From NCBI RefSeq assembly GCF_040564635.1, contig NZ_CP159837.1:6931001-6995000 (forward strand): a DNA stretch of 64,000 bases, given 5' to 3'. A program made the position numbers and the translations under genes. Shown one piece after another: positions 35,564-44,953 of this stretch; the first letter of the stretch is position 1; each line of letters begins with the position of its first letter. The notes beneath the pieces were generated by a model. The model did not search any database, was not told where the DNA came from, and was given only the letters and a program-made list of their open reading frames with translations. Origin of the DNA: Planktothricoides raciborskii GIHE-MW2 (GTDB taxonomy: Bacteria; Cyanobacteriota; Cyanobacteriia; Cyanobacteriales; Laspinemataceae).

Positions 35564-37375
35564 ATGAATTTTAAACCTGTGCAACAAATTCGGCAATTTT
35601 CCTGGCCTCTTTCCTTCAGAAACTTAGCCATTTTTCTGAGTCTCTTATTTATTTTCACCTTAAACGGCTGTGGCCTTAACCGGCTGCACCATTTAAATAT
35701 ACCGAGTTCTCAATTAATCTTTACCACTTTAAGTAATCCAACCACTTTTAATCCCCCCTTAAACACTTCAGCTTTTAATGTCTTTGGGTTCCTGTATGAT
35801 GGCTTAATCAATCAAAATGGCATAACGGCGGAATTAGAACCAGGATTAGCGGAATCTTGGGAAATTTCTGAAAACAAAAAACAGATTATATTTACGTTAA
35901 GAGAAGGATTAAAATGGTCAGATGGCCAGCCCCTCACTGCCGACGATGTGGTTTTTAGTTACAATGAAGTTTACTATAATCCCAAAATTCCCACCGGCAT
36001 TAAAGATATTTTAAAAATTGGCACCAGTGGAGATTTACCCACCGTCAAAAAACTAGACGATCGCCGAGTAGAGTTCACAGTTTCTGAACCCTTTGCCCCA
36101 TTTCTCCGATATGCTGGAGGCATTACTATTTTACCCGCCCATGCCTTGCGACCCTATCTCCAATCTACTGATAGCAATGGCAATTTGGCCTTTCTTTCCG
36201 CCTGGGGAACCGGAACCGACCCCAAAGAAATCATTGGCAATGGGCTCTACCGGATGGTCAGTTATAAACCCTCAGAAAGACTAATTTTTGAACGAAATCC
36301 TTATTATTGGCGTAAAGATGCTGCCGGTAAAACACAGCCCTATATTGAAAAAATCGTTTTACAAATTATTGAATCAACGGATAATCAAATAATTAAATTT
36401 CGTTCGGGAGAAATTGACAGCATAGACGTGACTCCTGACGCATTTAGTTTATTGAAAAAAGAAGAAAAGCGAGGCAGTTATACTATTTATAATGGCGGGC
36501 CATCTTTTGATACTCGATTTGTCACTTTTAATCTGAACAAAATGCAGAATCAACAGGGTAAGCCTTTTGTAGATCCCGTGAAAAGTCGCTGGTTTAATAC
36601 CTTAGCTTTTCGGCAGGCGGTAGCTTATGCCCTTGACCGAGAAACCATGAAAAATAATATTTATCGAGGACTAGGTGAAATCCAGCATTCTTCCCTCAGT
36701 TCAAACAATCCTTATTACTTATCGCCGGAAGAAGGATTAAAAGTGTATGAATACAATCCAGAAAAAGCCAAAAAACTCCTAATTGATGCGGGATTTAAAT
36801 ATAATTCTCAAGAAGAACTCTTGGATCGAGACGGCAATAGAGTCCAATTTACGATTCTGGTAAAATCTGAAGAAAAAGCCCGCGTAGATGCAGCAGTGCA
36901 AATTCAACAAGACTTGGCCAATATTGGCATGAAAAGTGATCTCCAAGTTTTAAACTTTAATGCCATCTTGCAAAAGCTAGACCGACGGGATTGGGAATGT
37001 TATGTCGGTGGATTTAATGGCAGTGGGGTTGAACCCCACGGAGGATTTAATATCTGGTCTTCCGAAGGTTCATTACATCAATTTAATCAAGGACCTCAAC
37101 CTTGGGAACCAGAATTAAAAGGATGGGAAGTCTCTGATTGGGAAAAAGAAATCGATCGCCTCTTTGCCCAAGGAGCCCAAGAACTCGACGATCGCAAACG
37201 TAAAGAAATTTATGGCAAATTCCAACAAATTGCCGCCGAACAAGTGCCCTTTATTTACTTGGTCAATGGTCTATCATTTCAGGCAGTGCGCGATCGCGTC
37301 CAAAACATCAAATTCTCAGCATTAGGCGGGGCTTTCTGGAACCTTTATGAACTGAACATTGCCCAACCGTCTTAA
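35564..37375 (+). CDS. DppA/OppA-type ABC transporter substrate-binding lipoprotein
   Basis: A 603-residue protein starting at ATG 35564. Residues about 20-44 form a signal segment ending in LNGC, a lipobox, so the mature protein should be lipid-anchored outside the inner membrane. The rest is a full SBP_bac_5 domain: TTFNPPLNTSAFNVFGFLYDGLI, ELEPGLAESWEIS, FTLREGLKWSDGQPLTADDVVFSY, and RQAVAYALDRE are standard family blocks. It should deliver peptides, nickel or similar ligands to a Dpp/Opp permease; a DppC-type permease is at 7764-8648, but the two are unlinked. It is complete and monocistronic. Confidence 0.9.
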   Translation: MNFKPVQQIRQFSWPLSFRNLAIFLSLLFIFTLNGCGLNRLHHLNIPSSQLIFTTLSNPTTFNPPLNTSAFNVFGFLYDGLINQNGITAELEPGLAESWEISENKKQIIFTLREGLKWSDGQPLTADDVVFSYNEVYYNPKIPTGIKDILKIGTSGDLPTVKKLDDRRVEFTVSEPFAPFLRYAGGITILPAHALRPYLQSTDSNGNLAFLSAWGTGTDPKEIIGNGLYRMVSYKPSERLIFERNPYYWRKDAAGKTQPYIEKIVLQIIESTDNQIIKFRSGEIDSIDVTPDAFSLLKKEEKRGSYTIYNGGPSFDTRFVTFNLNKMQNQQGKPFVDPVKSRWFNTLAFRQAVAYALDRETMKNNIYRGLGEIQHSSLSSNNPYYLSPEEGLKVYEYNPEKAKKLLIDAGFKYNSQEELLDRDGNRVQFTILVKSEEKARVDAAVQIQQDLANIGMKSDLQVLNFNAILQKLDRRDWECYVGGFNGSGVEPHGGFNIWSSEGSLHQFNQGPQPWEPELKGWEVSDWEKEIDRLFAQGAQELDDRKRKEIYGKFQQIAAEQVPFIYLVNGLSFQAVRDRVQNIKFSALGGAFWNLYELNIAQPS

Positions 37376-37384
37376 AAAATATTT

Positions 37385-37536
37385 GTTGATTGTTGATTAT
37401 TGTTGGTTGTTGGTTGTTGGTTGTTGTTTAACATCCGAGCGCAAATAATAAATAATAAATAATAAATAAACAACAATTAACAATCAACAATCAACCATCA
37501 ACCATCAACCATCAACCATCAACCATCAACAACCTA
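37385..37536. repeat. Inverted pair of TTGGTTG / CAACCAT heptamer microsatellites
   Basis: The left arm has TTGTTGATTGTTGATTATTGTTGG and GGTTGTT heptamers; the right arm has AATAAATAA runs, then repeated CAATCAA and ACCATCA heptamers ending about 37530. The arms are roughly reverse-complementary. The convergent gene pair on either side suggests a terminator-like role, which is inference. Confidence 0.7.
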
Positions 37537-37543
37537 AATTTTA

Positions 37544-38149
37544 TTAATAACTTGGTTCATTCCCCGGTTTCCATTTAATATTGCAACCGATGCTGGGAGT
37601 CTGTACTCGGTTCACCGGCTGACCAGCTAACACCGCATCGATCGCCGCCCTTAAATCTTTACCCGTCACAGGTTTATCATTACTGGGACGACTGTCATCT
37701 AACTGACCGCGATAAACCAGTTCCAACTGGCGATTCCCGTCAGGGATCCGCTTCGCGGAATCGAACACAAAAAAATCGGGAGTACAAGCTGCCTGAAAAG
37801 CCTTAGCCACTTCCTGAGTGGCATCGTAACAATAGGGAAAGTTAAAACCCAGGGCGATCGCCATTTGTTTGAGCAACTCTGGGGCATCCTCTGGGTGACT
37901 CTTCACATAATTACTACTAATCGCCACAATTCCCACATCTTTATCCTCATAGTCCTGACCAATTTTGGCCAATTGTGCCTGAACGTGCTTCACAAAAGGA
38001 CAATGGCGACAAATAAACATCACCACCAATGCTTGCTTACCGGAAAAAGTTGCCAAAGAAATGGTCTGGCCAGAAACCACATCCGGCAATTGAAAATCTG
38101 GCGCTTTTGTTCCCAGCGCCAACATAGTTGAAGGGGTTAAAGCCATCAC
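37544..38149 (-). CDS. Thioredoxin-fold peroxiredoxin/redoxin-like protein with repeat-derived insert
   Basis: A 201-residue protein starting at ATG 38149 (a second in-frame ATG follows at 38146). The AhpC/TSA-redoxin fold is shown by LGTKAPDFQLPDV, ALVVMFICRHCPFVKHV with a CxxC pair, VAISSNYVKSHPEDAP, and TPDFFVFD. This matches the cyanobacterial thioredoxin-family group that ends with YRGQLDDSRPSND ... GCNIKWKPGNEPSY. Between FVFD and LVYRGQ there is an extra stretch, SAKRIPDGNRQLE, encoded by a HIP1-type palindrome (37730-37763); relatives usually have only a few residues there. The insert keeps the frame and lies in a surface loop after the third strand, so the protein may still fold. It is a cytoplasmic thiol-dependent oxidoreductase; the partner is unknown. 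Confidence 0.85.
   Translation of the reverse strand: MMALTPSTMLALGTKAPDFQLPDVVSGQTISLATFSGKQALVVMFICRHCPFVKHVQAQLAKIGQDYEDKDVGIVAISSNYVKSHPEDAPELLKQMAIALGFNFPYCYDATQEVAKAFQAACTPDFFVFDSAKRIPDGNRQLELVYRGQLDDSRPSNDKPVTGKDLRAAIDAVLAGQPVNRVQTPSIGCNIKWKPGNEPSY
37730..37763. repeat. In-frame HIP1-type palindrome inside the thioredoxin-like gene
   Basis: GCGATTCCC ... CGCTTCGCG ... GAATCG matches, in reverse orientation, the intergenic elements at 35404-35433 and 56644-56673. It adds about eight codons. Confidence 0.7.
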
Positions 38150-38921
38150 GATCGCTCCTTTGCATTGTCAGACCGAATGGGAATATTTCAGCACATTTTG
38201 ATTCTGCATCATCCAGAGGCGCCATATACACCCAGAGAACGCCCCTTTGATATTAAACAGTTAAATTAACTATTAACCTGCCGATACATTGCCTTTAGAT
38301 ACATTCAACCTCCCGGACTTAGAGCCACGATAGATAACCCCAATAACATTTTGAATAAAGCTATTTTCTGTATCTATCGGCCAATCTCCCCTGTCAGTAT
38401 ATTAGATAGACCCTCAACTAAATTATCTTATTTAAATGTGTGAATTGCTCAAAAAAATCGGCAATCATCTAAAACCCTAATACCGGGCATCAGTAATTTG
38501 TATAATTTAAGTAATTACACTGAGAAAAAATACCACCGTACTCCGAACAAATACGGATAAGCAATTTGCCTAAAACAAATATTGCTAGATAGTTAATTGC
38601 TATTAGCTGTTTTTTGGCGGGCGCGATCGCAGTAGCGGGAAATCCCTGAAACCCTTACAGGGATTAAAACTAATTCATAGGTTTACTTTAAAAGCCTAAC
38701 CTTGGGTCATCTTTTAAAAATTTTATTTTTTATTTAGATTTTGGATGCCTTCAGGATAAAATACTAACTAACCAGGCTGACCTGTAAAAAAATCACGAAA
38801 TTTTGCAACAAATCTAAATATTCTCATAAAGATTTATCAAATAAAATTCAGGGAAATTTCGGTTGATAAACCTTTGTAAAATTTGGCACAATTAACTTAT
38901 AACTCATACGGTGTGCTTCCG
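38150..38921. other. 772 bp spacer, no gene seen
   Basis: The region has no recognisable coding frame. A single CCCTTACAGGGATTAAAAC (about 38656-38675), reminiscent of a CRISPR repeat end, occurs once only. A HIP1 site is at about 38624. The rest is AT-rich. Promoters for the divergent thioredoxin-like and pentapeptide genes should lie here. Confidence 0.5.
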
Positions 38922-39965
38922 ATGACGGCTAACTTAATCAATCCCACATCCAGACCAAGCTTTACTTCTCAAGAAGTGATAGAACTCTACGCCTCCGGGA
39001 CGAGAAATTTTGGTTTGGCCAATATGACCGGCGCCGATTTGAGTGGTTCTAACCTGAGTGGAGCCTATCTTGGCGGAGTTCGCCTGAGCAAAGCCAACCT
39101 CAGTGGAGCGAATCTCAGAAAAGTCAACTTCACTGGTGCCAGCCTCAGTGGAGCCAACCTCAGTGGTGCTGACCTCCGGGGTGCCGATTTGACTGAAGCA
39201 CACCTGAACTGGGCAGATTTAAACGGCGCAAATTTAACGGGAGCCCTTCTCCCCAAAGCGGATATCAGCGGTGCCAACCTGAGTAGCGCCAACCTCAATG
39301 GGACTAATTTTACAGGCGCATACTTAATTGGCGCCAATCTTCAGCAAGCTGATTTAACCCAAGCCAACCTCAGTCAAGCCAGCTTAAACAAAGCCGACCT
39401 CAGTGGGACTAAGCTCATTGAAGCCAACCTCACGGGCGCCAAGCTTAAACAAGCCAATTTAACTGGAGTCGATGCCACTCGCGCTAAGATGACGAGAGCC
39501 AACCTGAAGCAAGCCAACTTGAGTCAAGCCCATTTGAATTGGGCTGATTTGGTACAAGCCGATTTAACTGAAACAAACTTCACTCAAGCAAATCTCAGTA
39601 AAGCCAACTTGAGCAACACTGACCTGACCACTGCTTGCCTGAACCGGGCAAACTTAGCTGGAATTAACCTCAGTGGGGCTAACTTAACTCAGGTTGACCT
39701 GAGCCAAAAATTAATGACTGGCTCAAACTTAAGTGGGGCGAATTTGACTATGGGGAATTTAAGTGGCGCTTATCTAATTCAAGCCAATTTAAGTGGGGCA
39801 ACTTTAATCAGAGCGAATCTGACGAAATCACACTTGATGAATACCAACTTAAGTGGTGCGGATCTCAGACAGGCTGATTTGAGCAAAGCGAACGTCATGC
39901 AAACCAATCTCAAAGACGCTCAGGTGAAAGGTATGGTGTTACCCAGTGGCAAAATTCACGCATAA
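38922..39965 (+). CDS. Pentapeptide-repeat protein
   Basis: A 347-residue protein from ATG 38922 (TTG 38883 is also open, with no better ribosome site). After about 40 residues it becomes an almost unbroken run of A-[DN]-[LF]-x-x pentapeptides to the C-terminus, well over fifty units (ANLSG, ADLRG, ANLTQ), which should form a right-handed quadrilateral beta-helix. It has no signal peptide. Proteins of this class include gyrase-protecting Qnr/MfpA-type DNA mimics and many cyanobacterial proteins of unknown role; this one is not acidic enough to call a DNA mimic. A strong terminator follows at 40004, so it is a single-gene unit. Confidence 0.88.
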   Translation: MTANLINPTSRPSFTSQEVIELYASGTRNFGLANMTGADLSGSNLSGAYLGGVRLSKANLSGANLRKVNFTGASLSGANLSGADLRGADLTEAHLNWADLNGANLTGALLPKADISGANLSSANLNGTNFTGAYLIGANLQQADLTQANLSQASLNKADLSGTKLIEANLTGAKLKQANLTGVDATRAKMTRANLKQANLSQAHLNWADLVQADLTETNFTQANLSKANLSNTDLTTACLNRANLAGINLSGANLTQVDLSQKLMTGSNLSGANLTMGNLSGAYLIQANLSGATLIRANLTKSHLMNTNLSGADLRQADLSKANVMQTNLKDAQVKGMVLPSGKIHA

Positions 39966-40003
39966 GCTAATGAAAACATACCAGATAATATTCGATTCAC
40001 AGT

Positions 40004-40043
40004 AAACTCGGTTTTATTCAACAAAACCGAGTTTATTTTTTTT
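40004..40043 (+). terminator. Rho-independent terminator after the pentapeptide gene
   Basis: A 12-bp perfect stem AAACTCGGTTTT / AAAACCGAGTTT with a 7-base loop is followed by ATTTTTTTT. It sits only about 18 bases before the start of the next gene, so the cyclase gene's promoter must overlap it or lie upstream. Confidence 0.9.
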
Positions 40044-40060
40044 GAGATTAGTATTTGGCC

Positions 40061-41653
40061 ATGAAACCAGCGCCCTTGCCAAACAATGAAACAAAACGCC
40101 TAGAAGCCCTCAACAATTACAACATTTTAGATACTCCACCGGAAGAAGCTTTTGATGAACTCACCGCTTTAGCCGCGCAAATTTGTGGAACTCCCATTGC
40201 TTTAGTCAGCTTGGTGGATGCAAATCGACAATGGTTTAAATCTAAGGTTGGGTTAGAAGCCAGCGAAAGCCCTAGAGAACTGGCATTTTGTGCTCATGCA
40301 ATTCTGGAACCGCAAAAAGTGATGATCGTACCTGATGCCAGTGAAGACGATCGCTTTGCAGACAATCCTCTAGTCAAAGACAATCCGAATATTCGTTTTT
40401 ATGCCGGGACGCCTTTAGTTACCGCAGACGGTTATCCCATTGGCACTTTATGCGCGATCGACCAAACTCCTCGTCAATTAACTCCAGAACAATTAAATGC
40501 ACTACGTCTGTTAGGTCGCCAGGTAATTACCCAAATGGAATTGCGAATTAATATCGCTAGGTTACAGCGACAAATTAAACAAAATGAACAAATAAAAGCA
40601 AAATTAAGAGCCTCCGATCGCCAAGTGGTTGAGTTACTCGAAGGGATGAAAGATGGTTTTTTTGCTTTAGATCGTCAATGGTTTTTTACTTATGTTAATC
40701 AAGCCGCTGCCAAAATTTTCCAAAAACAACCGGAAGCTTTACTCAGTAAAAATATTTCGCAGGTTTTCCCTGGTTTAGTGGGTTCAACCTTTGAACGGCA
40801 GTATCAGCAAGCAGTACGTCAACAAGTGAGTGTGACTTTTGAAGCCTTTGACTGGGGAGTGAACCGTTGGTTAGAGGTGAGAGTGTTTCCTTCTTATGAG
40901 GGACTTTCGGTTTTTTTCCATGATATTACGGAACACAAAGCCACGGAAGCGGCTTTAGAAAGAGAAAAAGAAAAAACCGATAATTTACTGTTGAATATTT
41001 TACCAAAACCCATTGCGGAACAGTTAAAACAAGGCGCAGGAGTGATTGCGGAAGGCTATGATTCGGTGACTATTTTATTTGCAGACTTGGTAAATTTTAC
41101 CGAACTAGCCAATCGCACTCATCCCAAAGGATTGGTATTAATGTTAAACAAGATTTTTTCTCAATTCGATCGCCTCACCCTGGCCAAAGGTTTGGAAAAA
41201 ATTAAGACTATTGGCGATGCTTATATGGTAGTGGGTGGTTTACCGGAACCCAACCCCAACCATGCCCAGGCGATCGCGAATTTAGCCTTAGCCATGCAAG
41301 CCACCATGACTAAATTTAATCAAGAACATTGGACAGAATTACAACTGAGAATTGGCATCAATACCGGGTCAGTAGTGGCGGGGGTCATCGGCATGAACAA
41401 GTTTATTTACGATCTATGGGGGGATGCGGTCAACACCGCCAGTCGCATGGAGTCTCATGGTTTACCGGGAAAAATTCAAATTTCAGCCAGTACATTAGCC
41501 CTGCTTTCAGAGGAATATCTCTTAGAAGAACGGGGCTTAATTGAAGTCAAAGGGAAAGGCACGATGAGAACATATTGGCTCCTGGGTGCTAAACATGATG
41601 TATCAGCGATCGAACCAGAAAAAATGATGCCGAGGATAGATTTTCATATTTAA
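40061..41653 (+). CDS. GAF-PAS adenylate cyclase
   Basis: A 530-residue soluble protein; ATG 40061 is preferred over the upstream TTG 40055. The order is a GAF domain (about residues 20-165: [40 protein letters not shown]), a PAS domain (about 190-300: [22 protein letters not shown]), a short coiled coil, and a class III cyclase domain (about 335-510). Catalytic residues are all visible: [21 protein letters not shown] and [14 protein letters not shown]. The Lys and Asp of the base pocket indicate ATP. No transmembrane segment is present, so it senses an intracellular ligand or redox/light cue through GAF/PAS. GAF lacks an obvious bilin-binding cysteine motif, so a phytochrome-like role is not supported. 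Confidence 0.9.
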   Translation: MKPAPLPNNETKRLEALNNYNILDTPPEEAFDELTALAAQICGTPIALVSLVDANRQWFKSKVGLEASESPRELAFCAHAILEPQKVMIVPDASEDDRFADNPLVKDNPNIRFYAGTPLVTADGYPIGTLCAIDQTPRQLTPEQLNALRLLGRQVITQMELRINIARLQRQIKQNEQIKAKLRASDRQVVELLEGMKDGFFALDRQWFFTYVNQAAAKIFQKQPEALLSKNISQVFPGLVGSTFERQYQQAVRQQVSVTFEAFDWGVNRWLEVRVFPSYEGLSVFFHDITEHKATEAALEREKEKTDNLLLNILPKPIAEQLKQGAGVIAEGYDSVTILFADLVNFTELANRTHPKGLVLMLNKIFSQFDRLTLAKGLEKIKTIGDAYMVVGGLPEPNPNHAQAIANLALAMQATMTKFNQEHWTELQLRIGINTGSVVAGVIGMNKFIYDLWGDAVNTASRMESHGLPGKIQISASTLALLSEEYLLEERGLIEVKGKGTMRTYWLLGAKHDVSAIEPEKMMPRIDFHI

Positions 41654-41773
41654 GCAGCGGCTAATCAGCGGCAAAAACCCATTGCCCGATGCCGCGTGCA
41701 TATCGGATCCCTTGCCCGATCGCCCCCTTCCATTTAAAAATAAAATGATCGTGATTCGCACCAGGAGGATCAG

Positions 41774-43207
41774 GTGAGTCAAGAGTTTGATTATGATCTA
41801 GTAATCATCGGTGCCGGTGTAGGCGGACATGGTGCTGCCCTACACGCGGTGGAATGCGGCCTAAAAACAGCCATTATCGAAGCCGCAGATATGGGTGGCA
41901 CTTGTGTCAACCGTGGCTGTATCCCTTCAAAAGCTTTACTCGCCGCATCAGGAAGAGTTCGGGAACTGCGCGACGCCCACCATCTACAATCCTTGGGCAT
42001 TCAACTTGGTGCAGTGGCCTTTGAACGGGAAGGCATTGCCGACCATGCCAACAACTTAGTCGCCAAAATCCAAGGGGACTTAACCAACAGTTTAAAACGG
42101 TTGAAAGTTGACATCATCCGAGGTTGGGGGAAAATTGCCGGACCGCAAAAAATATCTGTAAAAACAGATAGTGGGGAAACAACCATTACAGCGCGGGATA
42201 TTTTATTAGCCCCCGGTTCTGTTCCTTGGGTGCCCCCTGGAATTGAAGTAGATGGCAAAACTGTCTATACCAGCGACCAAGCCGTAAAATTAGAGTCTTT
42301 ACCGCAATGGATCGCTATTATTGGCAGTGGTTATATCGGTTTAGAATTTGCCGATGTTTATACCGCGTTGGGGTCGGAAATTACCATGATCGAAGCCCTC
42401 GATCGCCTCATGCCCACCTTTGACCCGGATATTGCCAAACAAGCGGAACGAATTCTGATTAACCCCCGCGATATAGAAACTCGTGTGGGTAAATTAGCGC
42501 TGAAAGTCACTCCCGGTTCTCCCGTGGTCATTGAATTAGCGGATGCCAAAACCAAAGAAGTCGAAGAAATCTTAGAAGTCGATGCTTGTTTGGTGGCTAC
42601 AGGTCGGATTCCCGCTACCAACAATTTGGGATTAGAATCCGTCGGCGTGGAAACTGACCGCCGTGGGTTTATTCCCGTGAATGATGATTTAGCGGTATTG
42701 TCTGGCGGCGAACCAGTCCCCCACTTATGGGCGATCGGGGATGCTACGGGTAAGATGATGTTGGCTCATGCCGCCTCCGCGCAAGGGGTGGCGGTGGTGG
42801 AAACGATCGCCGGTCGTCCCCGCCAAGTGGATTATCGCAGTATTCCCGCTGCGGCCTTTACTCACCCAGAAATTGGCTTTGTGGGGCTAACCGAACCCCA
42901 AGCCAAAGAGTTAGGGGAAACCGAAGGCTTTGAAGTGGCGGCGGTGAGAACTTATTTTAAAGGAAATTCTAAAGCCCTGGCTGAGGGAGAAACCGAAGGC
43001 ATTGCTAAGGTGATTTACCGGAAAGATAATGGGGGAATTCTCGGCGTCCATATTATTGGCATTCATGCCTCTGATTTGATTCAGGAAGCGGCTAATGCGA
43101 TCGCCCTGCGTCAATCCGTCAATACCCTAGCGTTTACGGTGCATACTCACCCCACCCTCTCAGAAGTGTTGGATGAAGCCTACAAACGGGCTGCTACTTA
43201 CGCTTAA
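41774..43207 (+). CDS. lpdA: Dihydrolipoyl dehydrogenase (E3)
   Basis: A 477-residue flavoprotein starting at GTG 41774, set by AGGAGG seven bases upstream. It has the FAD-binding [10 protein letters not shown] motif, redox-active cysteines in [13 protein letters not shown], the NAD-binding GSGYIGLE and the second FAD motif [15 protein letters not shown]. The catalytic His-Glu pair is in HTHPTLSEV near the C-terminus. The enzyme reoxidises dihydrolipoamide of the pyruvate dehydrogenase and glycine-cleavage complexes in the cytoplasm. Full length. It is followed by trpC 132 bp downstream, in the same orientation but with a microsatellite between. Confidence 0.94.
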   Translation: MSQEFDYDLVIIGAGVGGHGAALHAVECGLKTAIIEAADMGGTCVNRGCIPSKALLAASGRVRELRDAHHLQSLGIQLGAVAFEREGIADHANNLVAKIQGDLTNSLKRLKVDIIRGWGKIAGPQKISVKTDSGETTITARDILLAPGSVPWVPPGIEVDGKTVYTSDQAVKLESLPQWIAIIGSGYIGLEFADVYTALGSEITMIEALDRLMPTFDPDIAKQAERILINPRDIETRVGKLALKVTPGSPVVIELADAKTKEVEEILEVDACLVATGRIPATNNLGLESVGVETDRRGFIPVNDDLAVLSGGEPVPHLWAIGDATGKMMLAHAASAQGVAVVETIAGRPRQVDYRSIPAAAFTHPEIGFVGLTEPQAKELGETEGFEVAAVRTYFKGNSKALAEGETEGIAKVIYRKDNGGILGVHIIGIHASDLIQEAANAIALRQSVNTLAFTVHTHPTLSEVLDEAYKRAATYA

Positions 43208-43215
43208 TTTTATGG

Positions 43216-43335
43216 TGATTGGCTATTGGTTATTCATTATTTTCATAGAATAACCAATAACCAATACCCAACAAAAGAATCCCTACCCACCAAAAACTAA
43301 CAACCAACAACCACCAACCAACAACAAATAACCAG
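43216..43335. repeat. Inverted microsatellite pair with embedded AAAGAATCCCTACCC core
   Basis: TTGGTTATTCATTATT and AATAACCAATAACCAATA arms are followed by AACAAAAGAATCCCTACCCACCAA and CAACCAA-type heptamers. The AAAGAATCCCTACCC core also occurs in the microsatellite regions at about 48955 (reverse orientation) and 59240. Confidence 0.7.
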
Positions 43336-43339
43336 TATC

Positions 43340-44245
43340 GTGAAGAATCAAGAGTTACAAATTCGCCGTCGTCCGCCCAACCCCCCAGTGGATGTGAAAC
43401 AGTTGCGCTATCAGGTACAGGTGCCCGATGCTGAACCCAGGCATATTCTGGAAGAAATTGTCTGGCACAAAGAAACAGAAGTGGCTCAGTGGCGCGATCG
43501 CGTTCCCTTGGTGGAACTACAAAAACAACTAGCCACCTTGCCCCCTACCAAAGACTTTGTCTTGGCATTGCGCCAGAGTAAAACCAATCCAGCGGTAATT
43601 GCGGAAGTGAAAAAAGCGTCCCCCTCCAAAGGAGTGATTCGGGAAGACTTCGACCCAGAAGCGATCGCCCGCGCTTACCAACAAGGGGGAGCCAGTTGCC
43701 TATCCATCCTCACCGATGAAAAATTCTTTCAAGGCAGCTTTGAGAACTTAGAAAAAGTTCGGGCGGTGGTGGATTTGCCCTTATTATGCAAAGAATTTAT
43801 TATTTATCCCTACCAAATTTATCTGGCACGAACCAAAGGCGCCGATGCCATCTTACTCATTGCGGCCATTCTATCCGACCAAGACCTAAAATATTTTGTG
43901 AAAATCGCCAAATCTCTGGGCATGACCCCCTTAATTGAAGTCCATACCCTCGCGGAACTTGACCGGGTATTGGCCATTGATGGCGTCACCTTGGTGGGGA
44001 TTAACAATCGCAACCTGCAAGATTTTTCCGTGGATCTGCAAACCACCTGTGACTTGCTGGCACAAAGAGGTCAACAACTCACTGAACGCGGTATCCTAGT
44101 GGTCAGCGAATCAGGTTTGCACAGCGGCGCTGACTTAAAACAAGTGAGCAATGCCGGAGCCAATGCCGTTCTGATCGGGGAGTCCTTAGTGAAACAACCC
44201 GACCCGGGCATCGCATTAGCCCAGCTAATTGCTAGTGTGGATTAA
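43340..44245 (+). CDS. trpC: Indole-3-glycerol phosphate synthase
   Basis: A 301-residue protein starting at GTG 43340. The N-terminal extension [20 protein letters not shown] is typical of cyanobacterial TrpC. The (beta/alpha)8 barrel carries the catalytic-site blocks [43 protein letters not shown] and [12 protein letters not shown]. It closes the indole ring in tryptophan synthesis: CdRP to indole-3-glycerol phosphate. No other trp gene is near, which is normal in cyanobacteria. Full length. Confidence 0.95.
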   Translation: MKNQELQIRRRPPNPPVDVKQLRYQVQVPDAEPRHILEEIVWHKETEVAQWRDRVPLVELQKQLATLPPTKDFVLALRQSKTNPAVIAEVKKASPSKGVIREDFDPEAIARAYQQGGASCLSILTDEKFFQGSFENLEKVRAVVDLPLLCKEFIIYPYQIYLARTKGADAILLIAAILSDQDLKYFVKIAKSLGMTPLIEVHTLAELDRVLAIDGVTLVGINNRNLQDFSVDLQTTCDLLAQRGQQLTERGILVVSESGLHSGADLKQVSNAGANAVLIGESLVKQPDPGIALAQLIASVD

Positions 44246-44261
44246 ATCGGTCACCGAACCA

Positions 44262-44505
44262 GTAGGGTGTAGGGTGTAGGGTATAGGGCAGCCATAGGTG
44301 TAGGGCCGCCATCGGTGTAGGGTGTGGGGGGAAGAGAGAAAAGAGAATAGAGAAAAGAGAATAGAGGATTTTCCTATGCATCCTATGCATCCTCTTTCCT
44401 ATGCATCCTATGCATCCTCTTCCCCCACACCCCACTCCCCACACCCCACACCCTACACCCTACACCCCGCTCCCCCGCTCCCCCGCCCCTACATATAATC
44501 TTGAT
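44262..44505. repeat. Composite simple-sequence block, copy 2
   Basis: This repeats the modules of the block at 28899-29160: TAGGGTG heptamers, a GCCGCCATCGGTG unit, GAGAGAAAAGAGAATAG, CCTATGCATCCTCT units, CCCTACA heptamers and CCCCCGCTC units. Even the order of modules is shared. No gene is seen. Confidence 0.8.
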
Positions 44506-44535
44506 TCGATATTGGTATAAACTAAATTGGCTGTC

Positions 44536-44820
44536 ATGGCTCCTATCCCCCTTCCTTCTCATGTCCACTACGAACTTTTGTTGCAACTGCTGGAGCGACA
44601 GACGATGTTTGCGGTGGGACAAAACTCTCCCCAGCGAGACCAAGTGCGTCAGTTAATCGCAACCCTTCGCAAAGCTTTCGCCCAACAAAAGCGACTAGAA
44701 GAGAGTTGTCAACATGAAAACTTAGCCATTGAATACCGTTGGTCTTTGAATAAAGGATCGGGGGAAAGCAGGGAAGATGCCAGCTTGACCGCACCGCCTC
44801 CAACCTTAGACGATCGGTGA
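44536..44820 (+). CDS. DUF5340 small protein
   Basis: A 94-residue protein starting at ATG 44536 (an upstream TTG at 44527 is in frame). PLPSHVHYELLLQLLERQT followed by RDQVRQLIATLRKAFAQQKRLE fits DUF5340, a small cyanobacterial family with no known function. It is helical and soluble, and the C-terminal 25 residues are low-complexity. The gene stands alone between two repeat blocks. The match to the family rests on my recall of its opening motif. Confidence 0.7.
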   Translation: MAPIPLPSHVHYELLLQLLERQTMFAVGQNSPQRDQVRQLIATLRKAFAQQKRLEESCQHENLAIEYRWSLNKGSGESREDASLTAPPPTLDDR

Positions 44821-44822
44821 TA

Positions 44823-44912
44823 TATTTGTTATTTGTTACTTTTTTATTTGTTATTTGGTGTTAGTCCGATCCATAACGAATAACAAATAACAAATAACAA
44901 ATAACGGTTATC
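44823..44912. repeat. Inverted pair of ATTTGTT / AACAAAT heptamers
   Basis: The left arm is ATTTGTTATTTGTTAC; the right arm is four AACAAAT/AATAACA units ending near 44905; a short unique centre (GTTAGTCCGATCC) separates them. The element sits between DUF5340 and the aminotransferase gene. Confidence 0.7.
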
Positions 44913-44953
44913 TGTTAACGGTCAAATACTGATTAATTTTAGGAAGAAAATTC

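Noticed and set aside
38640-38690. A CCCTTACAGGGATTAAAAC stretch resembling the end of a cyanobacterial CRISPR repeat
   Set aside because: Only one copy exists, with no regularly spaced partner within several hundred bases and no cas gene in the window.
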